Shown here: positions 39,308 to 48,196 of the stretch, one piece after another
Numbering within the stretch: the stretch's first letter is position 1
Layout: each line of letters starts with the position of its first letter
IMG/VR virus record: IMGVR_UViG_3300032235_000637
Location: 1-64,000 of that record
Length of the DNA: 64,000 nucleotides
Reading direction: 5' to 3' (one strand)
From: a virus
The notes under the pieces: generated by a model
Told to the model about the DNA's origin: nothing
Database searches by the model: none
Seen by the model: only the letters and a program-made list of their open reading frames with translations
Translations under genes and position numbers: made by a program

Positions 39308-41182
39308 TTACGCGAATGCATATGGAGAACTACCATAATCACCTCTACTTGTATTCAAAGATACTTGAGAGGATGGTTTACTTTTAGAACCACCACCAGA
39401 ATTGGGAATAATTATTGGACTCGCAGAGCCTCCACCACTACTACCAGCAAGAACTTTATATGTCTGCATACCAATATTTCTGATATCTGTCAGAATAGCA
39501 ATTTGCTCTCTACCAATCAATACCAAATCATCTACGTGTTGTTTACGTTTATCATCAACAACTTCTACTTTCTTTTTATTGGGGTTTTCTTTCCAACCAG
39601 ATTTTTCATACTCTTCAACAGAATTCCAACCCATTTTTTTGGCATTTTCCTCTACCTCTTTGTCACCACCTCCGAATAAACTGAAATTTTTAATTTTATC
39701 CAAAACACCATTCATGATATTTTTTAACGTGTCGAATAGGTTGGTGATGACACTCATAACTGAGGTTCCGATGTTTTTAAGATTTTCAATAATACGGACC
39801 ATAAAATCACTACCCAAAAATTCTTGCACCGATTTAAAAAGACCAGAAAACCACTCACCGACTACTTTCAATGTAGGAGTTATCTGTTCCCAAAGACCAG
39901 AAAACCAATTGGTTATTTTACTCCATAAACCACCTGTTTCGGCTCCACCACCTTCAATCATAGGTTCTGATTGTGATTGATCATCATCTAAAATTCCCAA
40001 CCATTGTAGAGGTGTTTTCAAAAAAGAAGGCAATTTTTTCAATTTATTCTTAACCCATTCTTTAATTCTACCGAACCAAGAAGTGTTTGGTTTTAAATCT
40101 TTTTTCTCTTCTTTATCACCGAAGAAGCCCATCAGAGTTTCAATACCCATAATGATCGGTCCCATACCTGCAAATGATAGTATACCAAGTCCAAATTGTT
40201 TCAGACCTTCCATAATATTACCACCTTTGAAAGCATCGTAAGCCATACCCCAACGCTTGAAGCCACCAATCACTGGCAACCACAAAGCATTGTCCCAAAT
40301 CCAGTTGCCAATACTTTTTGCCATGTCTCCTAAAATGTCCAATTTAGCAGAATTTTTATCCTTTGCTCCTGCTGTCTTGGCATCCAACCAAGCATTCAAA
40401 ATATCCAAACCTATGGTAAGAGGTATAGCAATAATCGAGCCACCTGGAATTAAATTTAATAATCCAGCCAAAGCACTGAGAACGTCGATAACACCCCCCA
40501 CTGTATCGCCATCCATGAAGCGAGAAATAGCAAAACCTATGGATATGATAGTGCCAATCAAGGGAATTTTTTTAAGTATTTTAGCTAATGGTTTCAAAGC
40601 ACCAACGATTCTACCCATGAATCCTTTACCCAACAATTTACCAGCGAATTTGAAAGGTGCTGTAACAAATTTAGAGAATGTTCCTAACATTCCTTTAGCT
40701 GCTGTCATGAGCATCTTGATACCACCTGATATACCAATTTTAGATAGTATTTTCAAAGCACCTTTAAACGGACCGTCAGTTAAAAGACCCATTATCAAAG
40801 CACCCGCACCACCTAATAGCATCAAAATACCACCAAGCATTGACCCTTTCTTGGGCATTTCCAAATCGCTTTTACGACCACCAGTTTCTAATTTCTTAGC
40901 ATTTGGTATGATTTTTTGAACAGATGTTTTAAGTGCTTTATCACCCTGAAATTTTCGCTGCATTTCAAAAAATGTCTTTGCGAAAATAGATGCGACCTCT
41001 TTAGTCTTCTTCTGTTCTTCATTAGAAAGAGAGCTTTTGACTTTTTTATTTGGATTGGAATTTCCTGTTTGGAGAACATTCTTGTCAGATATATTCTCCC
41101 CTTCAGGTACACCCCTTGTCTCATTGATCGTTTGTAACAGACCAAGTACTTCTTCTAATAAGGGAACGATATTAACACTCAC
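39308..41182 (-). CDS. Tail tape-measure candidate, 624 aa
   Basis: Long protein with a hydrophobic Gly/Ala/Ile central region (GGILMLLGGAGALIMGLL; IPLIGTIISIGFAISRFMDG) flanked by charged helices. The end NTSRGDYGSSPYAFA is a sharp motif whose NTSRGD core recurs in 41203-42729. Tape-measure length sets tail length; 624 residues would suit a tail close to that of T4. The GTG start lies 5 nt after TAAATA. Confidence 0.62.
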   Translation of the reverse strand: MSVNIVPLLEEVLGLLQTINETRGVPEGENISDKNVLQTGNSNPNKKVKSSLSNEEQKKTKEVASIFAKTFFEMQRKFQGDKALKTSVQKIIPNAKKLETGGRKSDLEMPKKGSMLGGILMLLGGAGALIMGLLTDGPFKGALKILSKIGISGGIKMLMTAAKGMLGTFSKFVTAPFKFAGKLLGKGFMGRIVGALKPLAKILKKIPLIGTIISIGFAISRFMDGDTVGGVIDVLSALAGLLNLIPGGSIIAIPLTIGLDILNAWLDAKTAGAKDKNSAKLDILGDMAKSIGNWIWDNALWLPVIGGFKRWGMAYDAFKGGNIMEGLKQFGLGILSFAGMGPIIMGIETLMGFFGDKEEKKDLKPNTSWFGRIKEWVKNKLKKLPSFLKTPLQWLGILDDDQSQSEPMIEGGGAETGGLWSKITNWFSGLWEQITPTLKVVGEWFSGLFKSVQEFLGSDFMVRIIENLKNIGTSVMSVITNLFDTLKNIMNGVLDKIKNFSLFGGGDKEVEENAKKMGWNSVEEYEKSGWKENPNKKKVEVVDDKRKQHVDDLVLIGREQIAILTDIRNIGMQTYKVLAGSSGGGSASPIIIPNSGGGSKSKPSSQVSLNTSRGDYGSSPYAFA

Positions 41183-41187
41183 CTAAT

Positions 41188-41193
41188 TATTTA
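41188..41193 (-). promoter_or_regulatory. Late promoter TAAATA for tape-measure gene
   Basis: GTTAAATA, spacer ATTAG, GTG start codon at 41182. Confidence 0.65.
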
Positions 41194-41202
41194 ACTATAT
41201 GA

Positions 41203-42729
41203 TTACCAATCACCGCAAGCCGCTGCTTTTGGGGAACCTGGTTTAGCAGAAGAACATTTATGTCTCGCACGGAAAGACTTCCTGCGTTTTGGGTTGTCTT
41301 TACCGACTCTTACACCAGCTTGACCCCAATGGATTCTTTTATAAGAACCATCTGGTTGTCTAGCGCATTTAGTCCATTTTTTACCTTTTCTATCACTAGA
41401 TGCTTTTTTTGTCGGACCAGTGCATTTACTTTCAAGCAATGCGTTGACTTCTTGAAGATCGATCATGAAGTCATTAACATCCAAATTGAAAGAAGATGCG
41501 TATCTTACTGCCAATTCATCGAAGGATTCGGTGATGTTTTCTGCTTTTAATGATGAAATTATTTTAATAGCAGCATTAGCTTTACCTCTTATTGCTTGAA
41601 ACGGTCCTTTTGCAAGGTTGATGAGCATATCTTTTTTATTTTTATCAATTTTTTGTTTTTTGAGATATGCGATCAAGTCGGGTCTAATTTCTTCCCATTC
41701 TCTCTCGTTTTTAATTTCACTCATACGAGTCATCATACCATCCCCCTTAGTAAGAGAATCTGCACGTTTTTTCTGTTTCATGTTCAGCGCAATGGCAGGT
41801 GATTTAAGAATAATATGGGAGAAGTAATTCACCAAAGAAAACAATGGTAAATTTTTATATAATTGTTCAATCGCAATGCTATAATTATCACCTCTACTGG
41901 TGTTGAAGAAATTTTGTTTAGAATTTTCATATCTTTCTTGTTGTAATTTTAAAAACAATTTCAAAGGATTTGAATCATCAGAGGATAACAACATTTCCAA
42001 CAATTGCATTTGCACTTGAGAATTTTTTTCAACTTCTTTTTGAAGCATTTCATAATCTAATTCATGAAGAGGGATGATTCGAGATTGAGATTCTTGACCA
42101 TCGATCATAAGCGCATCTGATTGTTTTTTGTAAAGACGCTTCGCAGTATCTCTGATAACATAAAGCATTTGCTCCAAATAACTATCACTCAACTCCTCAT
42201 TTTCCAATGCTACGTTTTCAATTTGTGAAAAGACATTATCCAATTCTCCTTGTTCTTCATCTTTTTGAGCTTTTAAGTCTTTCAATTCTTTCTCAAACTC
42301 AGCCACACTTGGATCTTGACGTTTTTTAGGATCATTCACAATCGTGATCAATCGGTTAATTCTACCCCAAAGATTATCAATTGTTTTTGGTTTGTATTTA
42401 ATAACACTTTCTTGGTATGCTGAAATTTGTTTACGATTTTTCTTAAAACCGTTCATAATACCTCTCATTTGATCAGCAAATACTTCATCGTTTTTCAACA
42501 ATTGAAACGCCTTTCCGAGTAATTTAATAATCGATACTTGATCGGACATCCCTTTATCAGCGGGATCTTTTTGTTCTGGTTTAAATATTTCTGGATTGTA
42601 ATTACTTTTACCAATTGGAGATGAGGAGATACCAGACGGTCCTTCGGATTCCGATGCTCTGTAAAATCTTTCTCCTGGTTTAGTTCCCTTTGCTTCCAAT
42701 GCCAATGTGTATAAATCTTCGAAATTCAT
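41203..42729 (-). CDS. Virion-associated candidate, 508 aa, with conserved Cys/Trp/Lys end
   Basis: The start at 42729 (MNFEDLYTLALEAKGTKP) fits TAAATA spacing. Most of the protein is charged and helical. The last 75 residues, CTGPTKKASSDRKGKKWTKC, RIHWGQAGVRVGKD and RRKSFRARHKCSSAKPGS, form a basic Cys/Trp motif found in proteins of phages and some giant viruses; I cannot give its formal domain name. Probably a structural or DNA-associated protein. Confidence 0.58.
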   Translation of the reverse strand: MNFEDLYTLALEAKGTKPGERFYRASESEGPSGISSSPIGKSNYNPEIFKPEQKDPADKGMSDQVSIIKLLGKAFQLLKNDEVFADQMRGIMNGFKKNRKQISAYQESVIKYKPKTIDNLWGRINRLITIVNDPKKRQDPSVAEFEKELKDLKAQKDEEQGELDNVFSQIENVALENEELSDSYLEQMLYVIRDTAKRLYKKQSDALMIDGQESQSRIIPLHELDYEMLQKEVEKNSQVQMQLLEMLLSSDDSNPLKLFLKLQQERYENSKQNFFNTSRGDNYSIAIEQLYKNLPLFSLVNYFSHIILKSPAIALNMKQKKRADSLTKGDGMMTRMSEIKNEREWEEIRPDLIAYLKKQKIDKNKKDMLINLAKGPFQAIRGKANAAIKIISSLKAENITESFDELAVRYASSFNLDVNDFMIDLQEVNALLESKCTGPTKKASSDRKGKKWTKCARQPDGSYKRIHWGQAGVRVGKDNPKRRKSFRARHKCSSAKPGSPKAAACGDW

Positions 42730-42734
42730 ATTAT

Positions 42735-42740
42735 TATTTA
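42735..42740 (-). promoter_or_regulatory. Late promoter TAAATA for 41203-42729
   Basis: GATAAATA, spacer ATAAT, ATG. Back to back with the divergent late promoter at 42751. Confidence 0.66.
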
Positions 42741-42750
42741 TCAAAAAGAC

Positions 42751-42756
42751 TAAATA
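42751..42756 (+). promoter_or_regulatory. Late promoter TAAATA for 42762-43580
   Basis: GACTAAATA, spacer ATCTT, ATG at 42762. Confidence 0.68.
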
Positions 42757-42761
42757 ATCTT

Positions 42762-43580
42762 ATGGGTAAAAAATTTGATGCAATCTACGAGTCCGTTATT
42801 TCTAGAGGTGAAGCTGGAGGTTATCTTCCAGGCGACTGTGTGAAATTTCGCACTGGTTATAAAAACACGGAAACCTACAAGCATATGCCATCCACTCTTA
42901 AAAAAGAAGTTGATGAATTGGCTACTTGTGGATTGAATATTAAAGTTGTTCAAGTAGGTGATAAACAATCAGGATTTTCCGCTGGTAATCAATTCAAACC
43001 AGCAGGTTGTGCTGTGTTGACTATCGCTGCTGATCACGGTGGTGGTAGAACTTATGGTAGAGTCACTGTAACTACTGATATGGTAGATGAAAGTGATGGC
43101 GTTCTAGTTCCTGATAAATTTAAGAAAAAAGATGTAGTCATTATTAAACCTATGGAATTAAAAGTCGATCCAAATCTCATTACCAATGTAACTGATAAAG
43201 GAAATGGTAAGAATACTCCAACAAATCTTAAATTGGCGGGGGAATCCAAATCTTGGGAATCCGTGAATGAATTGACCATGATCTATGAGGAAACATTGAG
43301 AGAAAAATTCGATTTCAAAAAAGCCGATAGAAATAAAAATGGTGAATTGGAAGATTGGGAAGAAAATATAGGTAAAAAAGTCTTTGGTGATGACGAAGAT
43401 GAGGATGAGGGTGAGGGAGACAAAGATAATGAGGATTGCGGCGAGGAACAAGATGAGCAGGATGCTTGCTATAAAAAAGTAAAATCCCGATATGATGTGT
43501 GGCCTAGTGCATATGCTTCTGGCGCATTAGTTAAATGCAGAAAAGTAGGAGCAAAAAATTGGGGGAACAGTAAAAAGTAA
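42762..43580 (+). CDS. EF-hand-containing protein with Trp/Lys-rich end, 272 aa
   Basis: The ATG at 42762 fits the promoter; the longer frame is antisense to the neighbour's start. FKKADRNKNGELEDWEENIG is a canonical EF-hand calcium loop (D-x-N-x-N-G-x-L-x-x-W-E). A polyacidic linker follows, then CYKKVKSRYDVWPSAYASGA, LVKCRKVGAKNWGNSKK, a small motif shared by phage and giant-virus proteins. The N-terminal 130 residues are beta-rich with KPAGCAVLTIAADHGGGR. Role unknown. Confidence 0.62.
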   Translation: MGKKFDAIYESVISRGEAGGYLPGDCVKFRTGYKNTETYKHMPSTLKKEVDELATCGLNIKVVQVGDKQSGFSAGNQFKPAGCAVLTIAADHGGGRTYGRVTVTTDMVDESDGVLVPDKFKKKDVVIIKPMELKVDPNLITNVTDKGNGKNTPTNLKLAGESKSWESVNELTMIYEETLREKFDFKKADRNKNGELEDWEENIGKKVFGDDEDEDEGEGDKDNEDCGEEQDEQDACYKKVKSRYDVWPSAYASGALVKCRKVGAKNWGNSKK

Positions 43581-43840
43581 TGGAACGAATGTCCCAAAGA
43601 CAGTTACTGGAAAATTTACGTGATTGGTTCGCTCCTCATGTAGATAAAAAAGGTAAGAAATTTAAAGGTTGGATCAACTGTAAAACAGGCGGACCTTGTG
43701 GTAGAAAAGATACATCAAAAGGTTCTTACCCTGCATGTAGAGCTACGAAAGCCGATTGTAAAAAAATAAAAGGCAAGATGTATAAAAAGAAAAGCTCTGA
43801 AAGAGTTAATTGGGAAAAGAATAATAAAAAAGATAAATAA
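43580..43840 (+). CDS. Small basic Cys protein, 86 aa
   Basis: MERMSQRQLLENLRDWFAPH, KGWINCKTGGPCGRKDTSKG and YPACRATKADCKKIKGKMYK: a small Cys/Lys module of a type seen in phages and algal giant viruses. TAATG overlap with the EF-hand gene. Function unknown; DNA or virion binding suspected from charge. Confidence 0.6.
   Translation: MERMSQRQLLENLRDWFAPHVDKKGKKFKGWINCKTGGPCGRKDTSKGSYPACRATKADCKKIKGKMYKKKSSERVNWEKNNKKDK
43834..43839 (+). promoter_or_regulatory. Late promoter TAAATA for 43845-44321
   Basis: GATAAATA, spacer ATAAT, ATG. Overlaps the stop of the preceding gene. Confidence 0.62.
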
Positions 43841-43844
43841 TAAT

Positions 43845-44321
43845 ATGGCTAGATATAATAATGAAGATCAACGTAATTTGGAAGAACTCTTGGAAGAAGG
43901 ATTTTTAGACCGTTTTAAGGCTCGTGGCGCACAAGCACTCGGAGCGGTTAAAGGTGCTGGACAACAATTGAAAGGTAAAGCACAGCAATTTGCAGGTTCT
44001 GCTCTTGGCAAAACTGCTGAATTGGGTGGCAAGGCACTAGGTGTCGATGCTTCTCAAGGTAGTATGGCTGCAAAAGGTAAAGAACTACAAACACAAGGTC
44101 AAGGTAATATCGCGGCGGGTGGTAATCAAGGCGACAATGCTAAATTGGATTCTTACTCCAAAACAGTTGATGTTAAAATTGATAAACTTGTCCAAGAAAT
44201 CACTAACGATTTGTCCAAATTGGGTATTCAAATCCCATCTAATAAGACAGGTCTTATTACAGGAGCTTCAAAGGGTTTGAAAACACATCTATTGAACGTT
44301 TTACAAAATTTAAAACAGTAA
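43845..44321 (+). CDS. Ala/Gly-rich helical protein, 158 aa
   Basis: After LEELLEEGFLDRFKARGAQA comes a low-complexity Ala/Gly/Lys/Gln helix (GAVKGAGQQLKGKAQQFAGS), then a compact C-terminal segment. The start resembles small late proteins of T4-like marine phages. Its 3' end overlaps the convergent clamp-loader gene by 12 nt and the terminator at 44385 follows. Confidence 0.55.
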   Translation: MARYNNEDQRNLEELLEEGFLDRFKARGAQALGAVKGAGQQLKGKAQQFAGSALGKTAELGGKALGVDASQGSMAAKGKELQTQGQGNIAAGGNQGDNAKLDSYSKTVDVKIDKLVQEITNDLSKLGIQIPSNKTGLITGASKGLKTHLLNVLQNLKQ

Positions 44322-45227
44322 TTCTTCCAACTGTAAAAGACAAGCGATACAACATATCTCCCTGTCAGTAACAGAAATCATTTTAAACAAGCTATCCGCA
44401 ATTATTAGGATAGCTTGTTTTTTTATAGTATCATCAATTTGTAGATCATAGAAATGATTCAACAAATCTTTCAAAAGAGCTTCGTGATCAGAATCAAAAA
44501 GCTCTTCGTTCTCAATGAGAAACTTTCTGGTTTCCAGTGTCTTACCCGACTTGAGATTATTATAAATTAATTCTAATGTCTCATTAGTATCCTTCTTTGA
44601 TTCAATAGTGAGGATACCAGACTTGGAGAACTTCTCCAACTCATTGATGCATTTCCTGATATCGGGAAAATGACTCTTAATTAGGTTCACCAGATTCTTC
44701 TTCTGATCATCAGGAATCTCCACATTCTCTTTCCTAAGAATATCCACACAACGACGAGTGACATCTTTCAGGGATGTGTAGAGTGTGAGACTCTGACAAC
44801 GAGACTGTAGAGCAGGGATGATACGATGTTTGTAATTACCTGTGAGGATGAATCGTGTGGTGGATGAATAGGACTCCATGACATTACGCAGAATCCCCTG
44901 CGCCTGTTTGGAGATACCATCTGCTTCATCCAGAATTACAATTTTCAATCCACCATCGAAACTCATTGTCTGAGCAAAACCGATGACTTTCTCTCGAATT
45001 GTATCCACACCGTTTTCATCAGAGGCATTAATATACAAATAATCACAATCCAAAATATCTTTAGCGATGATTTTGGCAAGACTGGTCTTACCGCTTCCAG
45101 CAACACCAGTCAGTAACAAATTCGGGATATCTCTACCAAAATTTTGGATTATTTGTCTTGTTTTACCATCAACCATCAGATCATCCAAAGTCTGTGGTCT
45201 ATATCGTTCAACCCATAAATCGCTCAT
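44310..45227 (-). CDS. 44: Clamp loader large subunit (T4 gp44-like)
   Basis: 305 aa AAA+ ATPase: WVERYRPQTLDDL opening, Walker A GVAGSGKTS (41-49), Walker B ILDEADGI, and the SRC arginine-finger motif ALQSRCQSL. It loads the sliding clamp onto DNA and supports late transcription in T4. Oddly, it is the last gene of an operon with rmlD-like and rmlA genes; its ATG overlaps the rmlA stop. Confidence 0.88.
   Translation of the reverse strand: MSDLWVERYRPQTLDDLMVDGKTRQIIQNFGRDIPNLLLTGVAGSGKTSLAKIIAKDILDCDYLYINASDENGVDTIREKVIGFAQTMSFDGGLKIVILDEADGISKQAQGILRNVMESYSSTTRFILTGNYKHRIIPALQSRCQSLTLYTSLKDVTRRCVDILRKENVEIPDDQKKNLVNLIKSHFPDIRKCINELEKFSKSGILTIESKKDTNETLELIYNNLKSGKTLETRKFLIENEELFDSDHEALLKDLLNHFYDLQIDDTIKKQAILIIADSLFKMISVTDREICCIACLLQLEELLF
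44385..44424 (+). terminator. Rho-independent terminator inside the convergent clamp-loader gene
   Basis: Stem AAACAAGCTATCC / GGATAGCTTGTTT (13 bp) with a 10-nt loop and a T-run. It would end the plus-strand transcript from 42762-44321, yet its DNA also encodes residues near the clamp-loader C-terminus. Confidence 0.7.
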
Positions 45228-45964
45228 ACATCAATACCAATAGCATGGTTTGATCGTTTGTCAATAGTTCTTACGAGATTTGCACAGTCCAATAGGGAAT
45301 CGAAGTCACCAATGTCGAACCAAAAACCATCCAGTTTCTCAACATTGACACCTTCCTTCTCATTCATCAAGCGAATAAGGTCAACGATTTCCAGTTCTCC
45401 TCTTGCCGATGGTGCGACCTTTTTAGCCATTTCAACCACTTCATTGGAAAATACATAAAGACCGATTACAGCATCTTCTGAGATAAATTCTTTAGGTTTC
45501 TCCACAATTTGTTTGATCAAACCATTTTCATCAGTTTCCACCACACCATATGCCGATGGGTCTTTTACTTTGTAAGTGTAGATTGTATTTGATTGGGGAT
45601 GAATCGGTGAGTTACCAATGATAATATTATCACCAAGGATCAAACAGATTTCATCTGCATCTTTAATAAATTCTTCACCAACAATAAAAGCATCGACAAG
45701 ACCACGAGGTTTGTCCTGAATTGCATAAGTCAGATTCAGACCGAATTTACCACCATCTCCCAACAAAATCTTAAATTGTTTTTGTTGTTCCTCATCAGCA
45801 TTGATAATAAGGATATCTTGATAACCCATCTCCTTCAGTGTTTGAAGGGGATAGGCGATCACTGGTTTTTTATAGATACCCAATAATTGTTTGGATGTCG
45901 TTTTTGTAATGGGGTATAAACGAGTTGCTTTCCCTCCCGAAAGCACAATTCCTTTTTTAGTCAT
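45224..45964 (-). CDS. rmlA: Glucose-1-phosphate thymidylyltransferase (RmlA-like)
   Basis: 246 aa. GIVLSGGKATRLYPITKTTS is the pyrophosphorylase loop, KQLLGIYKKPVIAYPL follows, then LGDNIIIGNS and the VEKPKEF segment. It activates glucose-1-phosphate with dTTP, the first step before RmlB. Slightly short at the C-terminus compared with bacterial RmlA. It overlaps both neighbours. Confidence 0.88.
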   Translation of the reverse strand: MTKKGIVLSGGKATRLYPITKTTSKQLLGIYKKPVIAYPLQTLKEMGYQDILIINADEEQQKQFKILLGDGGKFGLNLTYAIQDKPRGLVDAFIVGEEFIKDADEICLILGDNIIIGNSPIHPQSNTIYTYKVKDPSAYGVVETDENGLIKQIVEKPKEFISEDAVIGLYVFSNEVVEMAKKVAPSARGELEIVDLIRLMNEKEGVNVEKLDGFWFDIGDFDSLLDCANLVRTIDKRSNHAIGIDV

Positions 45965-46892
45965 AAATTTTATACAGTTCGTCTTCAGAGATTTCTTGTT
46001 GTTTCTTTAATCTTTCCTTCTGATCAGCGATGATTTGTTCACAACATTCAATGATTGCTTGCTTCTCAGTTCTGATTGGAAAGATTTCTTGCAATTTGTT
46101 AGTATCCAACACACAGTTAGAACGATTCGCATATGCTTTCAATTGTGATCTATCTACCAATTTCCAATCAGAATTGTGCATACCGTATGATTTTAGAATC
46201 TCACAAATCTCCTCTGTTTTCAGTGGTTCGGGATTGGTAACATTGTAAATCTCTTTACGAACCCAATAAGTATCATCATTCAAAGTGCTAATAAGGCATT
46301 GCACGAAATCACAAAGATCAGGAATGTATGTCTTGGAATTTACAAGATTCAATAAATCATTATATTTTTTAATTTTGGTGAAATAATTTCGATATGAATT
46401 ATCTTGACCAAAAGGCATTCTAATTCTCAAAACAATACCTTTCAAATCTTTTGCAAGATTTTCGTAAGCATGTTTGGATCTACTGTAGAATGAACTGTGA
46501 TTTTGAAACAGTCCGAAATTAGGAGTATCTTTTTCCGACCACTCTTTGTCGTATCCATCATAAAGACAACCAGTAGAAACGTGGATGTAGTAGACTCCCA
46601 ATGAGTCACATGATCTATTAATTTCCAAAGGAATAGTGGTGTTTAATTTCCAACATTCTTCTTTTTCCAATTCTGCTTGGTCTACGTTAGGTTTACCAGT
46701 AAATCCTGAACAATTTATTACCGTTCTAATATTATTATTGAGAATGAATTTCTTCAATACTGACATGTCATGGTAATCAAGATCGTTTCTCGATTTAATT
46801 TGGATGCTGAATTGATTGGATTGTAAATGGTTAAAAAGGTAATTACCAATGTAACCCTTTCCTAAAATTAAAATATTATTGTTCTGGCTCAT
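45957..46892 (-). CDS. RmlD-like NAD(P)-dependent sugar reductase/epimerase
   Basis: 311 aa SDR. ILILGKGYIGNYLFNHL (Rossmann GxGxxG), VINCSGFTGKPNVDQAE, HVSTGCLYDG and YSRSKHAYENLA with YxxxK. It resembles dTDP-4-dehydrorhamnose reductase but with a longer C-terminal helix (IIADQKERLKKQQEISEDEL). With RmlA and RmlB it could produce a dTDP-6-deoxyhexose; final sugar unknown. Confidence 0.78.
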   Translation of the reverse strand: MSQNNNILILGKGYIGNYLFNHLQSNQFSIQIKSRNDLDYHDMSVLKKFILNNNIRTVINCSGFTGKPNVDQAELEKEECWKLNTTIPLEINRSCDSLGVYYIHVSTGCLYDGYDKEWSEKDTPNFGLFQNHSSFYSRSKHAYENLAKDLKGIVLRIRMPFGQDNSYRNYFTKIKKYNDLLNLVNSKTYIPDLCDFVQCLISTLNDDTYWVRKEIYNVTNPEPLKTEEICEILKSYGMHNSDWKLVDRSQLKAYANRSNCVLDTNKLQEIFPIRTEKQAIIECCEQIIADQKERLKKQQEISEDELYKIYD

Positions 46893-47100
46893 ATTCGTTC
46901 TCGATAAATTCTCTGATATTGATTAGACTACAAGTATCATTCTCTTGAATAAAGTCAAGGACACCTGCGCAGAAATCTTCAGCCATTACTGAAATTTCCG
47001 TGTCTTCAATTGAATCAAGAAAATCTTGAAAATCGTTAATAGATTTAATAATTTTCTCTTCGTGAGTTTCCAATTTTTTAAGTATTGTGTTTTTCTTCAT
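46876..47100 (-). CDS. Hypothetical protein, 74 aa
   Basis: The start at 47100 (MKKNTILKKLETHEEKII) follows the upstream stop as TAATATG. Acidic and helical. It lies between the gp26-like and rmlD-like genes. Not recognised. Confidence 0.55.
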   Translation of the reverse strand: MKKNTILKKLETHEEKIIKSINDFQDFLDSIEDTEISVMAEDFCAGVLDFIQENDTCSLINIREFIENEYEPEQ

Positions 47101-47101
47101 A

Positions 47102-47833
47102 TTAATTATCAAAAAATGTTATGTCAATGTCAAATGTTTTTTCTTCCCCATCGATAACCACTTTCGTTTGGCTTCTATCGATTTCTTTAACTTTATCAAT
47201 GAATTTAGCAATGTCTTGATTGATGGTCAGAGGCAAGTTCTCGATCACTGAAATTCTATCTTTGATAGACAATTCAGAGAAACTCAAAGATTTTTCACCA
47301 AATTTCACACTCTTGACGAATTTAACAATTTCAAAAGTGAATAGATTAGTCAGATTCTTTCCGACATCTTTTTCTCCATCTTTTTTCAGAATATCAATTG
47401 CATAATTGATAACTTTATTTTCTTCAGATAATGTAGGGGTATCCAGTTCTACTGTCACTACACCCTCGACAGTATGTTGGAGAGGGATATCAATTTTCTC
47501 CAAAATTTTGATGTCTCTGATATTAATCTCTCCATCTGATGTTTTAACAATATCACCTAAACTTTCCTTTCTTAATTTTAAGATAACAGGAATTTTATCG
47601 ACAACCAACCAACCATTACTTCCAGTGTTTTCGACGATGATATCATTCAACATTTTTTGGAATTTCAAAACACCAACAGTTCCTTCTGTGAAGGTTGAAA
47701 TGATATTTTTTTGTTGTTTGAATGATAAAGGAGCGCAATCAAACTTTTCACCAGTAGTGATACAATTCACTTTGAATTTTGTATTTTTTAAATCTTGGAT
47801 ACTGTCCAAGAAGTTCTTAACATTATTGTCCAT
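47102..47833 (-). CDS. 26: Baseplate hub factor, gp26-like, 243 aa
   Basis: The N-terminus KVNCITTGEKFDCAPLSFKQ with KNIISTFTEGTVG is the pattern of T4-type gp26 proteins in marine phages (PLS-KQQK...). The rest alternates helices and strands. ATG 5 nt after TAAATA. Likely needed for hub assembly. Confidence 0.62.
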   Translation of the reverse strand: MDNNVKNFLDSIQDLKNTKFKVNCITTGEKFDCAPLSFKQQKNIISTFTEGTVGVLKFQKMLNDIIVENTGSNGWLVVDKIPVILKLRKESLGDIVKTSDGEINIRDIKILEKIDIPLQHTVEGVVTVELDTPTLSEENKVINYAIDILKKDGEKDVGKNLTNLFTFEIVKFVKSVKFGEKSLSFSELSIKDRISVIENLPLTINQDIAKFIDKVKEIDRSQTKVVIDGEEKTFDIDITFFDN

Positions 47834-47838
47834 GCCCG

Positions 47839-47844
47839 TATTTA
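47839..47844 (-). promoter_or_regulatory. Late promoter TAAATA for the gp26-rmlD-rmlA-44 operon
   Basis: AGTAAATA, spacer CGGGC, ATG at 47833. Confidence 0.62.
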
Positions 47845-47911
47845 CTACTGAAGATCAAATGTCAATAAAAAATCTACAAAAAATACAACCAAGACAACAC
47901 CTTAGAATTTT

Positions 47912-48160
47912 TCATCGTTCTTCCACCTTCCAATCAGTCCTGAGAAGCGTGTAACCATCGGACATTTCAGGCAACACATCACCAATTATCGCCATTCTCA
48001 GCTTATCATAATTCGCAACCACCCGATCATACTCACGCAATGACACAACTAAAGAAGCCGAACAAGACGCTTCTGGCAACACGCCGAAAGTGTCTGTTTG
48101 GGAATCGGAGTTTACATCGGCGTGTGCCAGAGCTTGACGTTGTGTAGAATTATCATTCAT
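47912..48160 (-). CDS. Hypothetical protein, 82 aa
   Basis: Polar N-terminus (RQALAHADVNSDSQTDTFGV), helical C-terminus (LREYDRVVANYDKLRMAIIG). Composition differs from its neighbours (more Ala, Ser and GC-rich codons). Not recognised. Confidence 0.5.
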   Translation of the reverse strand: MNDNSTQRQALAHADVNSDSQTDTFGVLPEASCSASLVVSLREYDRVVANYDKLRMAIIGDVLPEMSDGYTLLRTDWKVEER

Positions 48161-48196
48161 AAGATTAATATTTATTATATGCTAGAAAAATATCAA

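Noticed and set aside
40257-40919. 220-codon plus-strand frame opposite the tape-measure gene
   Set aside because: Proline-rich antisense translation of the hydrophobic tape-measure repeats; no promoter motif and no family resemblance.
39308-41182. Tape-measure candidate as a membrane transporter
   Set aside because: Hydrophobic segments are glycine-rich and irregular and the gene lies in the baseplate operon under a late promoter.
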